This document shows positions 1 through 14,173 of a stretch of DNA of 64,000 nucleotides, one piece after another. This DNA comes from Oopsacas minuta (Eukaryota; Porifera; Hexactinellida; Lyssacinosida; Leucopsacidae), in assembly GCA_024704765.1 (NCBI GenBank), contig JAKMXF010000044.1, positions 854,057 to 918,056 of the forward strand, written 5' to 3'. Position 1 is the stretch's first letter; every line of letters starts with the position of its first letter. Position numbers and translations under genes: made by a program. The notes beneath the pieces were generated by a model. The model was not told the origin of the DNA. It did not search any database and was given only the letters and a program-made list of their open reading frames with translations.

Positions 1-113
1 AAGGATTAAATCCTACATCATGTAAACCACGCATTGTTTGTTTGTTCGTTCGTTTGATTTTAAATCGAATTATATTTTGATTGAACCCAAAAAATTTTTG
101 GAGTACTATATTT

Positions 114-246
114 TGTTAACTCCCGTTATATCGAAGCTCAAGGGACTGCGATGATTACTTCGATATAACCGATAAATTTATGTTTCTTTGAAGGTTTGGT
201 ATCATATTTGTATTATTTCATACTTCTATATAACAGGAGTTGACTG
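114..246. repeat. Short inverted-repeat element (MITE), GTTATATCGAAG type
   Basis: The left end GTTAACTCCCGTTATATCGA pairs with the right end, which reads in reverse complement as CAGTCAACTCCTGTTATATA. The right end is followed by TA. About 130 bp with no coding capacity. The same inner repeat recurs at 59819-59896 and as a lone right end at about 37044-37062. Confidence 0.7.
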
Positions 247-314
247 TAGTTGTATTAATTTAAAGTTGTTTCTCGAGAAAGTACTTAATTGCAATTTCAA
301 TTAATTCTATACAG

Positions 315-388
315 CAGTGGAGTTCGTTTATTAGCACTTTGCATGAATTTTCTTTACTAATTTTTTGCTATTATGCGAACTATTTGCC
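315..388. repeat. Short inverted-repeat element, CGTTTATTAGC type
   Basis: The left end CAGTGGAGTTCGTTTATTAG faces a right end reading TTGCTATTATGCGAAC. The right terminus is ragged. The same inner repeat (tATTAGCAAG) is seen at 61379-61545 and 63777-63840. Confidence 0.5.
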
Positions 389-702
389 ATACAAAAATGC
401 ACTCTATGTCCATAACAAATAGCTAAAATTTGATATTATACTACACATATCACATATTTTGAATCCGAATTGACACTCTTAAATTAGTTATATTAAATAC
501 ATGAGCTCAGTTAATCCTCTCTAAGATATTGAAATATACTTAAACATAGTTAGTAAAGATATGAAGCGCGAAGCTCCAAATATAGATAGTAACAAAGGTC
601 GCGAATTGATTTGTAATATAGTTTCCATCGTAAACGATCGATCAATAAGGGTTCTTTGACTTCTTTTAAAATTCCCATTGTTAGTAACATAAATGTAGCA
701 TA

Positions 703-780
703 CAGTGGAATCTGCATAATTGTATTATCCGACACAATTTTATGTCCACACGGGTGTCGGATTATGATTACGTTCCACTT
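703..780. repeat. Short inverted-repeat element, TAATCCGACA type
   Basis: TA is followed by CAGTGGAATCTGCATAAT and then ATTATCCGACAC; the right arm GTGTCGGATTATGATTACGT mirrors it and ends GTTCCACTT. About 78 bp, almost entirely the two arms. Same family as the nested element at 19248-19664. Confidence 0.7.
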
Positions 781-3700
781 TATGATAAATTGCTGTACAG
801 TTGACATTTCATTACCTCCAAGACTAACCCTAAAATCTTATCAATATAACGGGCATTTTAGATAACGGATGTCAGCTGTAATTTCTACTTTCCCACTTCG
901 TCACGACTACAAATTTCATAACAAATTTGCTGATAACTGCGTTTAATTGGTGACTCTTTTCTGGTGAATATTCATTTTGTTGATGTCTTAGTTTAATAGT
1001 TGAAGCTAGGTTACATCCATAAAATTACTATCGAATAATTACTATTTAGTTCAGTACGTATTTACAGTTAAATATGCATCTTCATTACTGGCTGGTCAGT
1101 GTTTTATGATTTTGTTAGACATTCTGCTAATACTGATATATTCAGATAATGTATCTGTATTATTTATCAAAATTAGCAGTACTAGAAGTATTCTTTGAAT
1201 TCGCTTACAGAACATTTCCATAATCGCTTGCAAAGGATACAATTGGATTTCATTTTTAGTATATTAGAAATGGTTATAGCTTAATTTCTTAAAGCTAGTG
1301 TAGAAATTGAATATATCGTAAGGTGTGATTTGGCGTACATCCATTTCGTACAATTGATGAACTCTTTGAAGGTCATCAACAGCATCTATGATTTTTATAC
1401 AAGGCTTATCTAGCAAACCTCCTGGTGGTATAGACTATTCAGCAGAATATTTCAAAACACTGGCTTTGATTTTCTTGGTAAATGTTCTGATGTACAACAT
1501 GTACGTCAATTAACCTTACCTGGACTATATGTTATTAATGATCATTAAAATATATTTTTAAGTAATTTCTTATGTAACACAGCATTAGTTTTACAGTTAA
1601 TATCATTACTTTCCCCTACGTAGGTTATGCTAGACTAACATAATCCTCCTGTTTATCATGATATGATCACTTCAGTTTAACAAAGGAATAAAGAAGTCTA
1701 TTATGCAACAATATATCGTAATTATTAGTATTATCGGGTTGCTGACCAGTAAACTAGGTTATAACATACTAATGACAAGATTTTGGTCGCTTTCTGGCAC
1801 TTCAACACTACGACATGCAAAATGGCTGTGTTCGTATGAACTACCAAAATATAGGTTGAAGCTTAAAGGGGGGAAAAATTTCCATATTTCCCCGATACTT
1901 CACACCATAACATTATTACTTATTTCGTGATTAATTTTCATATGAGGAGCTTAAAATAGTTGCAATAAAGTTGTGAATATCCTACAAGTGCGTGCGTAGA
2001 CTTGGGATGGGTATTGATAGGGCTATATCAGAAAAGTTGTATTCGTTTAATACAAATCTATCATATATAGCCTTTCAAACAATTATTGGTAGTAGAGGTC
2101 GCAGGCCTGGTCCGAGCTCGGCTCGTCGGGCTTCGAGCCTATACTTTTGGTCCCCGAATATTTCGAAATACTTTCTTACCATCCATTTATACAACAACTT
2201 TATCACTAATTGAAATACTTATTTTCTCATATCTTGGTTGAACTTGTTGGATATCAAAGTTGATTACAAATAACTTTATAAGGCAGTCTTGACATGTTTC
2301 GGGCAGAGCCGTGCGGAAAACTCGGTCCCCTACAACCTCTAATTAGTAGAACCATTGCCCTACCAACCCTGGCGGAGCCTACACCTATGCCAGGGCTATT
2401 TTATGTAATTTTCAGATTAATTCGAATTTGTAATTTTAATACCAGTTATAGATGATCGCTTATTATATTAGTGCGTTATATCTTTTTGTTTATCGCTTAT
2501 GGATTTGTAGATAATGTATTACAGGCATGCTCTATATTTTAAATTAGTGTTTTCTAATTAGTACTAAATCTACCTAATTATTGCTTGGTATTTATTCCTT
2601 TGTTATAGTAATGTTAGAAGAATTCACGAAATTCTTAGAGTGATAGAATAGCTTATAAATCAAGATATGTTTAATTGTAATATTTGTAAACTATTGTACT
2701 TGTTCTTGATAATGTTAAAACTTGGTTGTCAATTTATAATATGATACATTATCTAAGCTTCTAGGACTTGTTTACTCGTTCAAAGTTTCTCTTGATAGCT
2801 TCTCGTAATGTACAGCCCCTTACCTCGAGCTTCAGGTTCCCTAGTAATAGTTATATACGTACACTGCACACCACCCGACAAATTAAATATCCTAGTGTGT
2901 ATCTAGTCAATAAATATTGGTATAATATACATTGGAACTAACTGAACAAATTGAGCATATATTCACTTATGAATTGTAATAAATTTATCTTTCAGGTAAC
3001 GAGGGTGTCTATAACATAGTAAAACGATTATTATACTTTCCATAGAATATCTTAGTAATGTTTATACTTTCAAGAGGAGCTTTTTAATTCCTTTGAATAA
3101 GTTTAAATTCTACTTTTGAATTAATCACTATTTTCTAACTAAACAGATTCATTTCCAAGATTAATGAGCGAAATCAACTTATTCATCCCTTATTTTTATA
3201 CTTGGGTTAACCTAGGAAGATTTATCTTTTAATATAGAAATTGGTAGTGAATTAGTGATATAATCATGTTTCTGCAGATTTATACATACTATACGTATTA
3301 TTCAGACTCTACTAGAGCCTGTCTGTCTCTCCTATCACAATCTGAATATAGAAATTATATTATCAGTTATGTTGTCCAGAAATGTGAAATACTTTTGTTT
3401 GTGCTGTTTACTCTAGAATACATCATAGCCTACAAATGATTAAATTTTCGATGAGCGATTAGTTAAATTATGATGTCATGATTTGAATTGTGCATAAACA
3501 ATATGCAGGATAGCCAGGTGTAGTCAATTGATTCCTTGTATTGTAATTTTACCATTAAAAAGTTTAATTAGCAAACATTGGAGGTAAATTAATTTGCTTT
3601 TATCAGAATTGTAAAACCGGATTATTTTTTGTTTATGTGATTCGGCCGCATGTATAGCCGTATTTTCGTGGGTCACGGATACTTAATTTGCTTACAAATG

Positions 3701-4123
3701 CAGTTTATGTGCTCTCTTTAATCCAAAAACGGTTATTAAACATGAACTCCAGATTAGTAGTACTGATAAAGTATTTTCAATGATGACTAAATTTCATATT
3801 GTTCGCAGAATGGTGTGTAACACTTTCAAGTGTGGTGAATCTGTTCATGGGGCAACGAGGCTAGACTTATACGATGGAATTCTATCTATCCATAGGATAT
3901 TATTTGTACATATCATGATCTCATTGTTTATTGTATTGATTGTAAAGTGAAGGTAAATATTCTGTTTCTCAAGCTTATTCATCAGGGTCATACATTATTG
4001 CGGTTAATTAGCATTCATGGAAAAGACATTGTCTAGATTGCACTTCTTCAAACTAATTTATATAAATACTACGACATAATGTTAAAATATATAATAATTA
4101 ATAATTTCAACTACAAATCACAA

Positions 4124-5882
4124 ATGGAAAATCGATCAAATTCTGACATAACTCCTATTGAATATCACAATGTAAGCTCCATTTTATAAATAAATATATG
4201 TACGCGTTTAATAATTCGATTACAATTTTTACAAATTTCATCTTTCATGTAGGACTACCTTGAGATTTACAAAGGAGAATATTCCTGTGACAGAGAAGGA
4301 GTAAAAATAAAGAAAGACAATTGGAAGAAGTATCTTCTTGTCTTGCAAGACATGAAGGGAATCTGTAGCAGCTTCATGATTTACAACAAGTCGACAAAAA
4401 ACTGGAGGGCTGAACCACCAAAATACAAATATGACTTAACCAATGGAAAGTTTGAAGTAAAGATACTTAATTTCTCAAAAGATCGACATTTATTCGAACT
4501 CTGTTTCCAAGAGAACGACACACGCTTCTTGCTGTCTGCAAAAGACGAGACACTTCGTAACCAATGGGTACATTGGCTCACAACAACAAGATGTCTCGAT
4601 CCTTTCACAAATTCTGGTAAGTATATAGGCATTGATATTACTCACATTTGTCATTTCTAAACGTTTTGAGTATATTTTTTTATTTTATCCTTTCTTTATA
4701 GAATCTGTCTACTTAGTTAAAGTCCTAGAAACTCTTGAAACTAGAAAGTTTAACATCTCTGGAGCCTGCTACCTCCATCTTCTGAAAGACAGACTCCTCC
4801 TCACAAAAGTATCCAACAAATGTCTGCTAGCTGACTGGCCGCTACAAGTTGTCCGATTTTATGCTAGCAGACATGATCTACTAAAACTGGAGTTAGGGCG
4901 TAAAGCAATGCACGGAGAGATGATTGTATATTTCCAGACTAATAAAGCAAGAGAATTATTCCATTTTATTAAATCTTCAATCTCTGGTAATCATAACGTC
5001 AGCTCTAGCATCGTGGAAACCCCACCTAAACTGAATGTGACCCCTTTTGCTGCCTCTGCTGAGTATGCTACTGTCAATTATGCTAAAAAAGCTAACAGAC
5101 AGCTACAGCTGGAGGAAACCAAATCTGGTCTTGAATTCAGGCAGTACTATACACCTCCTCCTCCAATTACTAGCCAGTACGAGTCAGTATCAGTAAATAT
5201 GAAGGAATTAGAGAAACAACATCCCCTGGCTAGGAGAAATTCTAAGGAGCTGATCCCTTACGAATCCTTTGAGGACTATGACACCCTTCAGCATATGAGA
5301 TCTGCTTTCGGAGGCTCTCGCTCCTCCAGCAGTCAGAGTGATAACTCAGAATCTCCCTCTACTACAAGCGAATATTCTTCTATTGGTGACTTTAAACCTT
5401 TCACATCTCCTCCTCCTCCTCAGCTGATAACTATCCTCCCCAGACAGAAGAAGACAAGTACAGGTGCTATTCTAGATGAACCTGAATACTCCACCATTCA
5501 ACCTAAGCATATACTCTCTTCATCTTCATCTTCATCTACTAATGTTATGTCACCGAAACAGATTGTTACTAACCTATGTTCTGAGTTTAGGGCTCCATTT
5601 CCTAACCCTTCTAACAGGTACGTGCACACTCAACCCAGAAAGAAGTCTTCAGGAATTGACGACACGATTATGAGTGCATTAGACACGATAACCATTCCTG
5701 ACAACGGTTCTAATCCATTGATTGAAACTCCTGTAATAGTTACTTCCAAAGAACTCCCTCAGTCTCACAAAATCCCCATCAGAGGTACCTACAGTCGTAA
5801 CGGTACTCGAAAGAGACAAAAGTTAAACAAACCACAGAGACCATCTTGTATCCCAGGGATGTTGACTTGTGAAGCGTACTAG
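4124..5882 (+). CDS. PH-PTB docking adaptor of the DOK/IRS type
   Basis: Three exons fit by phase: 4124-4171, 4253-4616 and 4702-5882, giving about 530 residues. Exon 1 encodes MENRSNSDITPIEYHN. A PH domain (about residues 17-135, with WKKYLLVLQD near its start and NQWVHWL near its end) is followed by an IRS-type PTB domain (about 138-240, with ESVYLVKVLETLE and ELFHFIKSSI). The C-terminal half is disordered, rich in Ser and Pro, with PPPP stretches and several tyrosine sites (EYATVNY, YYTPPPP, QYESV, DYDTL, EYSTI). PH followed by PTB is the layout of DOK and IRS proteins, which bind phosphorylated receptors at the membrane and recruit SH2 proteins once phosphorylated. YTPP fits a CRK-type pYxxP site. 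I cannot decide between DOK and IRS. An SHC homologue lies 3.1 kb downstream on the same strand. Confidence 0.78.
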
Positions 5883-8800
5883 TTGATATCCAATTCTCCC
5901 CTCCCCTAATGTTATGATATACGCGTAGATACTGTATGCATGACCTGTTGTATTATATTTTTCATAGATTCTCCTGGTGAGAACCTTGATATTTGCTGTC
6001 TTCTATCAAATTCTAGTATATGATCAAATTGATATTAATTTGAGTATTTACTCTAAATCATATTAGGTACTATTTACCATGTTTACCTAATTAATCATCG
6101 AAACACTAATTGTTCCTTAATTGTCTATCCAAATTGTCTACTTACCTAGTTAGTTTACTTCCATAAGGGCAATTTAGAATTAATGATAATTTTTCCGTTT
6201 CAAGTTAACGTAAAAACTTTATTTAACTCGAGGATCCAAGACCAGTATCCGCTCTAAAGTTGTCTTAATAGCATGTTCCACTTTGTTAATTTAACCAAGA
6301 AATCGCTGGGTTGTACTGACTGGTGATTGGTGAATATATATTTTGGATCGTGATCAAAATTCGGATATTATTAGCTTAGCTTGCAACGATATCTGCTAGC
6401 CGTTGGCTTAGATCGATAAATTGACATTTTTTTCTAATTTTGCTTCAACGACTTATTCTCACACCATCCCGCTAATATTATCATTTCAATACTTATAATT
6501 AATACATTGTTATATTGCTGCCACAAATTGAAATTCTTATTCTTTTTCTGTGAATTATATTTGATTGTCATCCAGTTGGCAAGTATAAAATTATTTTTGC
6601 GATATATTTCGGAAACTAATTAGTATACAAGTACACTTCCGAGATGCCTCAGAGTCTATTACCCAAAATGTATTGTTGTATCCCTCCATATATTGTCAAG
6701 AAAATTTATTCACCTTGCCTTGCTCTACAAGTAATGCATTATTTGTGGTGTATTTAATTATATTCGTTATTCTACTTTAAACTTATTTCTACACCTCTGC
6801 TTTTTTGTATTGCTTATGGACTAATTTCTATTGTCGTAATTCAATTTGATTTAGGTTTTTCACATTATTTTTCACTAATTCAATAGATACATCTGTGGAA
6901 TAATTTGCATAAAATTACTATGTTTACGTAATCTTCTTGTTAATTAATGGTTGCATAGGAAGTGTGTACGTATGCTGATTGGAAAATAGTCGAAAACAAA
7001 GAATTATGGTTGACAGGTTGAGTGTATTAGTTTCGTTACAAAACAAAACTTTTTTGCCTTCACTACTATATATTGGTCGACATAATTAAAATGGTTTGGT
7101 ATGATCCATTTGAATGAGTTCGATTGAGTCGGATACAAGAGAATGATTAGGTTGGGTAACAATTGATGAGTTCTTATGCCAACGATACAGCCCAGGCCCT
7201 CAAAATATACATAAGAGGAGTCTCTGGGTGTGCCCTTTTTGTGGGAATATACAACCTACCAATCTTCAGTCTAGCTTGATATAATACTTTACATTATACT
7301 TATATATTTGACATGAAATTGAGATTTAATATGATGATTCTTTATACAATTTTCCAATACATGTGTGAGAGCGTTAAGATATTGATGGTGTAGTATTATC
7401 TCTATTAGGATTTAGAACTAATTCTTACTTCTAACCACTTCGATATATGTCCTTATTTAGGTAGCCTCTTTAACCTTGATTGTATTATTGACCTAATATG
7501 TCAAATTAGAGATATTAACTGCAACTGAATATTATATTGCATTATCCAGACTGCTAATATAATCCTCACATCATACCAATCAAGATACGTAAATATATTT
7601 TAAAAACTTATCTGGCATATTTTCGACCAAAGTTCACTTGTTTTCACAGGATAATCTGCATTAACTATTCATTTCTGTAAAGTATTCGAAGGGTACAAAT
7701 CGATATACAAATTACAAGCTAGATTATATAATCCACAAAAAACCTTAGTATTTAGAGTGTAATAAAGTCGTGGAATTTAACAGAATTCTATTATTGCTGC
7801 ATTATTATTCTCTACATTACCTACCCCCCTCATATACTCTAATAGTATGGTTGTTGCTGTAGAATATATAATGAATGTGGTTTAGTTTCTTAGTACGAAT
7901 TAATTTCATATAATATCTTATTGTTACATTTATTAGACTCTCAGCTTGGTTATTGCTCTGATTAATTAATTAGCCCTAGCATGTAGGCATCTGATAGTGG
8001 TCATATTATCTCTAATTTTCTTGACTAAATTCAATGCAAGAATTGTTGTCCATAATTATATCAATTTGTTTTAAAATCTCAATTCATTATACTTGTGTGT
8101 TTACCTAATCAATATTTTCCTTTAATACCGATGAGTCATTGGTTTTAAAGGCGTACCTTGTAACTTTTAATAAGGATGAGCCAGGGTACAGGCAAATCGT
8201 GTCTAAGTTGTCTTCGTCCTGAATTTGATGGCATACATTTGTATCGACGCTATACTTGAAATTATGAGTAAATAAGCGAATGACTCTCTGTTGTCACATA
8301 ATATGGATTAGTTACACTTTAGTTGATTAGTGATTTACGAATATCAAATTTATTATTTGTATTGTTTTGCTTAATTAAATATTATTTTGTAATTTTAAAT
8401 TATTTTATGTGATTTGTAAATCTTTAAATTAATAATTCTAAATATTTAATTACTCATTTTTCTAAAAATATTTTTTGCAAAAATCCATTACGTATGTAAA
8501 TGTATTTTCCCTTAAATTCTAACGTTAGAAAACATACTCAAGTATTGTAAGCAGTATGACACGTGTTATGTGCATGTGTAGGGAAATACGATAATATTAT
8601 ACATGTAATTGGGGTTTCGCTTGGCTCATTCATTTACAGCTAAACTATTATCTCATAAGATATTTGATCATTTAGTTGTGCCTCCTACAGGCGAGCTGCT
8701 TGAATACCAAAGTGTGAATATGCAACTTACCTGAATAACAAAATACGCCTCTTATTCGTAATGGCATGAATGTACTGAGTAAAAAGCTCAGAAGTTATCA

Positions 8801-8990
8801 TTTTTTCAACTGTCTGCCAGTCAGCAATTATAGCCACTACTGAATCACATCACCGCCTACTTTATGGATGATTTTGTTTTAAATATTTTTTGTTGCCACA
8901 ATCTAGGGAGTTAGTATTTCTTTTAATTTAGACAAATTTCCCATTTCTAGCATCTCTATCTGGCATATTAGTCTTTATTAATCAGAAAGA
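5883..8990. other. Intergenic, nothing recognised
   Basis: AT-rich sequence between the PH-PTB gene and the SHC gene. I see no coding segment, RNA gene or clear transposon ends. Confidence 0.5.
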
Positions 8991-11900
8991 ATGACTAACT
9001 ATAAACCAAAAACTATAGTAAGTGATGATGCTATTAAATTTGAGAAAGGTTACTGGTCATCAACCGGTAGTTTCAGGAATAGACCAGATCCAGGATGGAC
9101 TCACGATGCTCAGGATCTTACAGGAGGATTTGGGGTAGCCTACTCGGTAATGTTTTGTGGTTTAATTGAAATAAAAAAGAGTTTATCTCCCCTGAATGAA
9201 AACAAGAGGACAGCTATAATCAGGTTATTTATTTTGGTTTTATTATCTTTGTATTTCACCAAAATGAAATTATGACATTACTGTGTATTGTAGAGAATCA
9301 ATTCTGAGAGTACTTCATTACTCCGGAATAAGATCTCTAGGGAAAAAGCCTAAAAAGCTACCCAAACAGGTAGTTGAGTTCATTCAAGATGGAGCTGACA
9401 CCTCTCTATCTATGCAATATGTCAATCTGATTATTAACTCAGAGAAGTTCCTGAGTAGTTATGAGAATGGTAAGAAGATGTTATCTCATGTTCTCAATGA
9501 TGTCTCCTTCGTAGCTACTGGCATAGGAAATACTGCTGATTACATTGGGTTAGTATTTTCATTAATATTACTAATGTACATAATTTATAAATTAACTTTT
9601 ATTTTCTACGTCACTACTGTATTATTTATATAAATTTACTGTTTAGTTATGTGTCACGTGATAACAGTGTCAATCGTGCTTGCTTTGTGTTTGATTGTCT
9701 GGGCAATTCAAAACACATCGCCAATACCATGACACAAGCTTTCGAAATAAAACTCAAGGAGGTGTTAGCCAAAAATATGCAGAAAGATCTCTTGTCTAGT
9801 CATGGAATGCAAAATGGAGGTTAGCTATTCTCTATCAATCAATATGCAATCCGAATTCAGCTTTTTGTGAGCTATATTGAATTCCATTTCCTACTTTGTC
9901 AACTCACGTAATTATACTCTGGCTAGAAAGCTATAATTTGGTTATCTCCACACCTGTTTAAATTGTATCGGAGTTCAAAGTAATAATCATTAGTGTCACT
10001 CTATCAGGGTTCCGCATATGTGAATTGTGTAGAAGCTGATGGATAAATATATTTAATTCTCCAAAATATGAATAATTAAATGACTATCAGCATATGTAAA
10101 TAATTCTTTTATTCATTAGTTTACATAATTTTCTGAGAAGACGAATACGAATATTAATTAAGAGTACATCACTATCTGTATAATAGATTTCATTTGTATT
10201 AATCTACGAACTTTAATCTACACAAACAATTCTTTCTTGGAATTTGTAATTTATTAATAAAATCAACGGCTGATGCAGGTTTGTTTACTCAGGAGGAGAG
10301 GCTGGAAAGTCAACTCGAGCTTTATGTATGATCGAAAATATCGGGGCAGGGTTATCTAGAATATTTTATGATTATCGCTTATAGCCATCAGTTTTATAAT
10401 TATTAACTAACGAACTAAGGAACTAATTATCAACTAACGTGTTCATACGTAGTGCATTTAATTATTCGGTTATTCCACTCTTGCATTTTTCTACAAATAT
10501 TCATATCTAGTTGTGACTATTACTTCGTTTGGAGGGGTTTCCTCGAGTTTCTTTGATATGAACTCTCATATTTCCTGTGCACTATGATTGCTTGCTTATA
10601 GGTTGGGCGGATGAACATCTCTACGAAGAAGGAGCGGGTTGTTGGAACAACGTTTCTCTTCCTCCAGTCCCCCCAGCTGTCTTTGATGACAATATTTATG
10701 ATGGTGTGAGGAATACACCTGATCCTCTGTACGATAACAAGAGAGGAGGAGCAGCTAGAGAAGATCAAGACCTCTATGATAACAGACCTCAAGCTAAATC
10801 TCTAGATTATTCAGATCAGGGAATATATGACAACTCTATTGACAATTCAGGCAGAAAGGATTGTGAATCTGAGTATGATAACTGTCCTAAGATGGAGGCA
10901 GAAGATTATTTAGAGGGATTACTCAAACAAAATATTTATGACAATAATGTGAGAAACAAGATAGCAGCTCGTAAAACAGATGAGATTATATACGATAATA
11001 AACAGGATACAAATATAAGTGCTATGCTAGATAACAAGTTCGGATCACATCAATATGGAAATATTGAAAATCATAAAGATAACATATATCAATCTAGTGA
11101 TCCTCTGTACGATAACAAATCAGGGGAGGAGGGGAGTGACAGAAAGATAGCTGAGTGTGTATACGATAATAGAATGAGTTCTCAAATTGAGAGTAAGCCA
11201 CCACCTCAAGAGAATTCTAATTATGTTGAGACAGGACCTGCATTTGGAGAGAGTCCTTACGATAACTCACCGAATAATCCTGTAGCTATCCAGGAGGATG
11301 ATACCTATACTAGTATGGTTACACTAAAGACACCAGAAACAACAGGTACTGTATTATTAGTACGTATTGCTTATCTAAACTAATAAGCAGGATTGCACCA
11401 TGGATATCCTTGTTCATTTTAGTACCTGCAATTCTGATAAACCTTAACGTGAGATAAATACGTATTCTTAACAAAGTTCATGCATTACAGTGTTACACGG
11501 GTTGTAGATTTAGTGACATATAGTTATCGATATATTGGATGGACGTGTAGATATGATAAAATTTAGAAGATAGGTAGTTTGTGTCCATGTATTATCCAAT
11601 ATATTTGTGTAGAACTATACGATAACATAAGATGTGAAGGAAAGGAAGAGAATTTATACGATTTAGCTGAAGTTGTAGAAGAGTCTTCAAATCCTAATGA
11701 TATTATCCACCGAGTTAAGGATATAGTAATAGGAAATGAGGATGGTAAGCTAGCTGACCTTTATGACACACCTTTTGAAACGTTGGTGAGTATGCTCCTT
11801 ATAATAAACACAGAATTTTGAATATCTCAAATATTTAAAAATGTATTGTTGTTAAATTTGTAATTCTCTTAGGAACAGAACAACAAAGAATCATTTCAAA

Positions 11901-12798
11901 TATACGACAATGCTGTACCTAATGAACAAACAGACAAACCTAGTTCCACAAATCTTGTCCCAGAACTGATATATGATAATAACCAACTTGTGAATTCTAA
12001 TAAGATAGAAGTATTAAGTGATGATGACTTCGAATTCGATTCTAACCCTGTATACGGAATTCCTGAGGAATGTCTGTCTCCATCTAGTAGTCGTCATGCT
12101 AATTTTACGGCTGAAAATATGTTCAGTGAGCAGTTAGCTGAACCTAAAAAGCTACCTACAACATCTGATGGTTAGATTCAAATGATTATATAACTAATGG
12201 CAATTTTCTAAAATTGATTTGTACTTTTGTTATTAGAGTTCGCTGAAGAAGCAGTTTATGGTGAATCTTTAATTTCAAATATCAAACCAGCGACTCCTTC
12301 TACTACGAAGATACTTCCTATCAATTCACTACCTTTCTTTCATCCTATACTCTCTCGCAAAGACTGTGAACTTCTACTCAAACAAAATGGGGATTTCCTG
12401 ATCAGAGAAAGTCAGAGTAAGAAAGGGCAGTATGTGATTAGTGGACTCCATTTAGGTCGATATCAACATCTCTTGTTCTTAACTCAAGATAGTAAGGTAG
12501 TTCATTTGATTATTTCAATCTTAAGATACATACTAGATGTTCTCTCTAGTTGTCCACTATTGGGTAGAGCCGGTGTTCTCGCTGGGCAATTAGAAAACGT
12601 CATGGATAATTGCAATACTTACTATACACTTTATTCTAGATTCAAACTAAAGAAAGAGAATTCCCAAGTGTATCTCACCTTGTTGCTCATTACATGAAGA
12701 CTAAAGAGTTATTATCAACTGGTAACAACAATCTCTCCCTCATAAACCCAATTTATGCTTCTTTCCCTGACTCAGATATCTACACCATGATGAGTTAG
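8991..12798 (+). CDS. SHC: SHC-like adaptor (PTB - long YDN-rich linker - SH2)
   Basis: Eight exons join in phase: 8991-9223, 9294-9548, 9647-9819, 10602-11345, 11613-11785, 11873-12170, 12237-12496 and 12640-12798, giving about 764 residues. The N-terminal SHC-type PTB (about residues 35-220) shows DPGWTH, GFGVAYSV, a late YVSRDNSVNRACFVFD segment and the terminal AFEIKLKEVL helix. The SH2 domain is at the C-terminus (about 660-755): FFHPILSR, then FLIRES with the phosphotyrosine-binding Arg, then PSVSHLVAHYM. PTB then SH2 is specific to SHC. The linker (vertebrate CH1, with a few GRB2 sites) here spans about 400 residues and carries 12 YDN motifs plus one YGN. pYxN is the GRB2 SH2 consensus, so this is an expanded docking array. 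A possible extra 33-nt exon at about 10298-10330 keeps the phase but is not supported further. The start is the first ATG; an upstream exon cannot be excluded. Confidence 0.88.
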
Positions 12799-14173
12799 AA
12801 TAGTTTAAATTATAACAAATCTTTTGATATTGCTGTACAGATTAATTTTTGCTTTTTGCTTTGATTGTATATTTTCTTCTCAACATTATCTGTTTTGGAA
12901 TTGTAATATTTGTCAATGAGTAATAACTTTACATTTTGTTTTACTTTTTGTGATTTTTTGGATTCTGTCTCAGATTAATAATAAGGATTCAATCGGCGCT
13001 TAGCCAGTCTGACCGCTTATCATTATTTTAACCGCATGAATTTAAGTTAATGTTTGTCAGGGAAATTTAAATGGGGCGAGCAGGGACGATACATATGTAT
13101 CGAAGAATTTCGAGGAGAAACCTCGATTATTACGCAAACCTCTCCCTGTCAACTCGAGTGTGTAGAATAGTTGCCATGACCCAGCTTACAGTATCTTGCT
13201 GACAATATATAGAGAATATTCTTCTTGCAACCTCCCTAGTTATTCTGTTCAAAACGGTCGAGTTTCGACCCATTATGCGACATTTCTGCCTGTGCCTTGT
13301 ATGTTGTTCCAGTGTATTTTACGTACTATTTGATTGTCGGATTGAGTGTATGTATTTACCTTGGATTGGTAAATAGCCTTGGGGTATTTAATGCAATGAA
13401 CAACCAAACGCTTGAACTCATGTAAGCTGGTAGCTGGTCGTTGATGCTTGAATCCGGATAATCTGCATAAGACTGACATTATCCCACATTAGTTCTTACC
13501 TGACTAAAAATCTGACGTAAATACTACTAGGCTAAGCTCTAAACTATTCCCAGAAAAATCTTAATTCGATGCTCCAATAGATAGTATTACTTATAAATTT
13601 CCTAATTTCCTTAATATAATAAGTAATACTTTTACCTACGTAAATGTAATTGAATTTACTTAATTAACTGCGTAGGCTGATAGTAAGAATAAGCACGAAT
13701 AGAGAATCACTTGACGTACTACCTGGTTAGTATCAACACTGATGTGGCGTAGTCCAAGCTAGTGAGTACATTTCCTATCTTCACTACTATTATCCCCATT
13801 ATTACGTAATTGTATTGATAAACGGTGGAATAATATAACCGACACCTGTATAATCAGGAAGACCTCTAGCTCTATAACCCGACAGTGTTTTTTATCTAAA
13901 AACAGTCTTCTAGGCATAGATTTATACAAGAACTCAAGTAGGCTAGGTTGACCCAACCATTGACGTATGCTAACTCTTTGATGCAAGTACTGACTATTAT
14001 ATTGTCAGACCTTATTAATAGATTAGGTGTTAATTGTGGTAATGCACAATGCTCGATTATTTTATTTGTTTATTTATCTATAAATACTCGATGACCATGT
14101 TTTGAAAATCAAATTTGGTGAGTCCGAATATATATCTTTTCTGCTTCATTTCTACACATAATTTATCCATTGA
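12799..14173. other. Intergenic, nothing recognised
   Basis: Between the SHC and TM2 genes. It contains short palindromes (for example ATACATATGTAT near 13090) but no coding sequence or transposon that I can support. Confidence 0.45.

Larger units (their letters stand above)
1..4123. other. Gene-free flank, about 4.1 kb
   Basis: No open reading frame here has recognisable protein character. Apart from three tiny inverted-repeat elements listed separately I see only AT-rich sequence. A moderately GC-rich patch at about 2095-2160 and 2300-2400 looks like repeat debris but I could not assign it. Confidence 0.5.

Noticed and set aside
10298-10330. Extra 33-nt SHC exon (GAGGAGAGGCTGGAAAGTCA...)
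   Set aside because: Phase-compatible, but in the reading phase of the neighbours it gives no recognisable peptide, so it was left out of the model.
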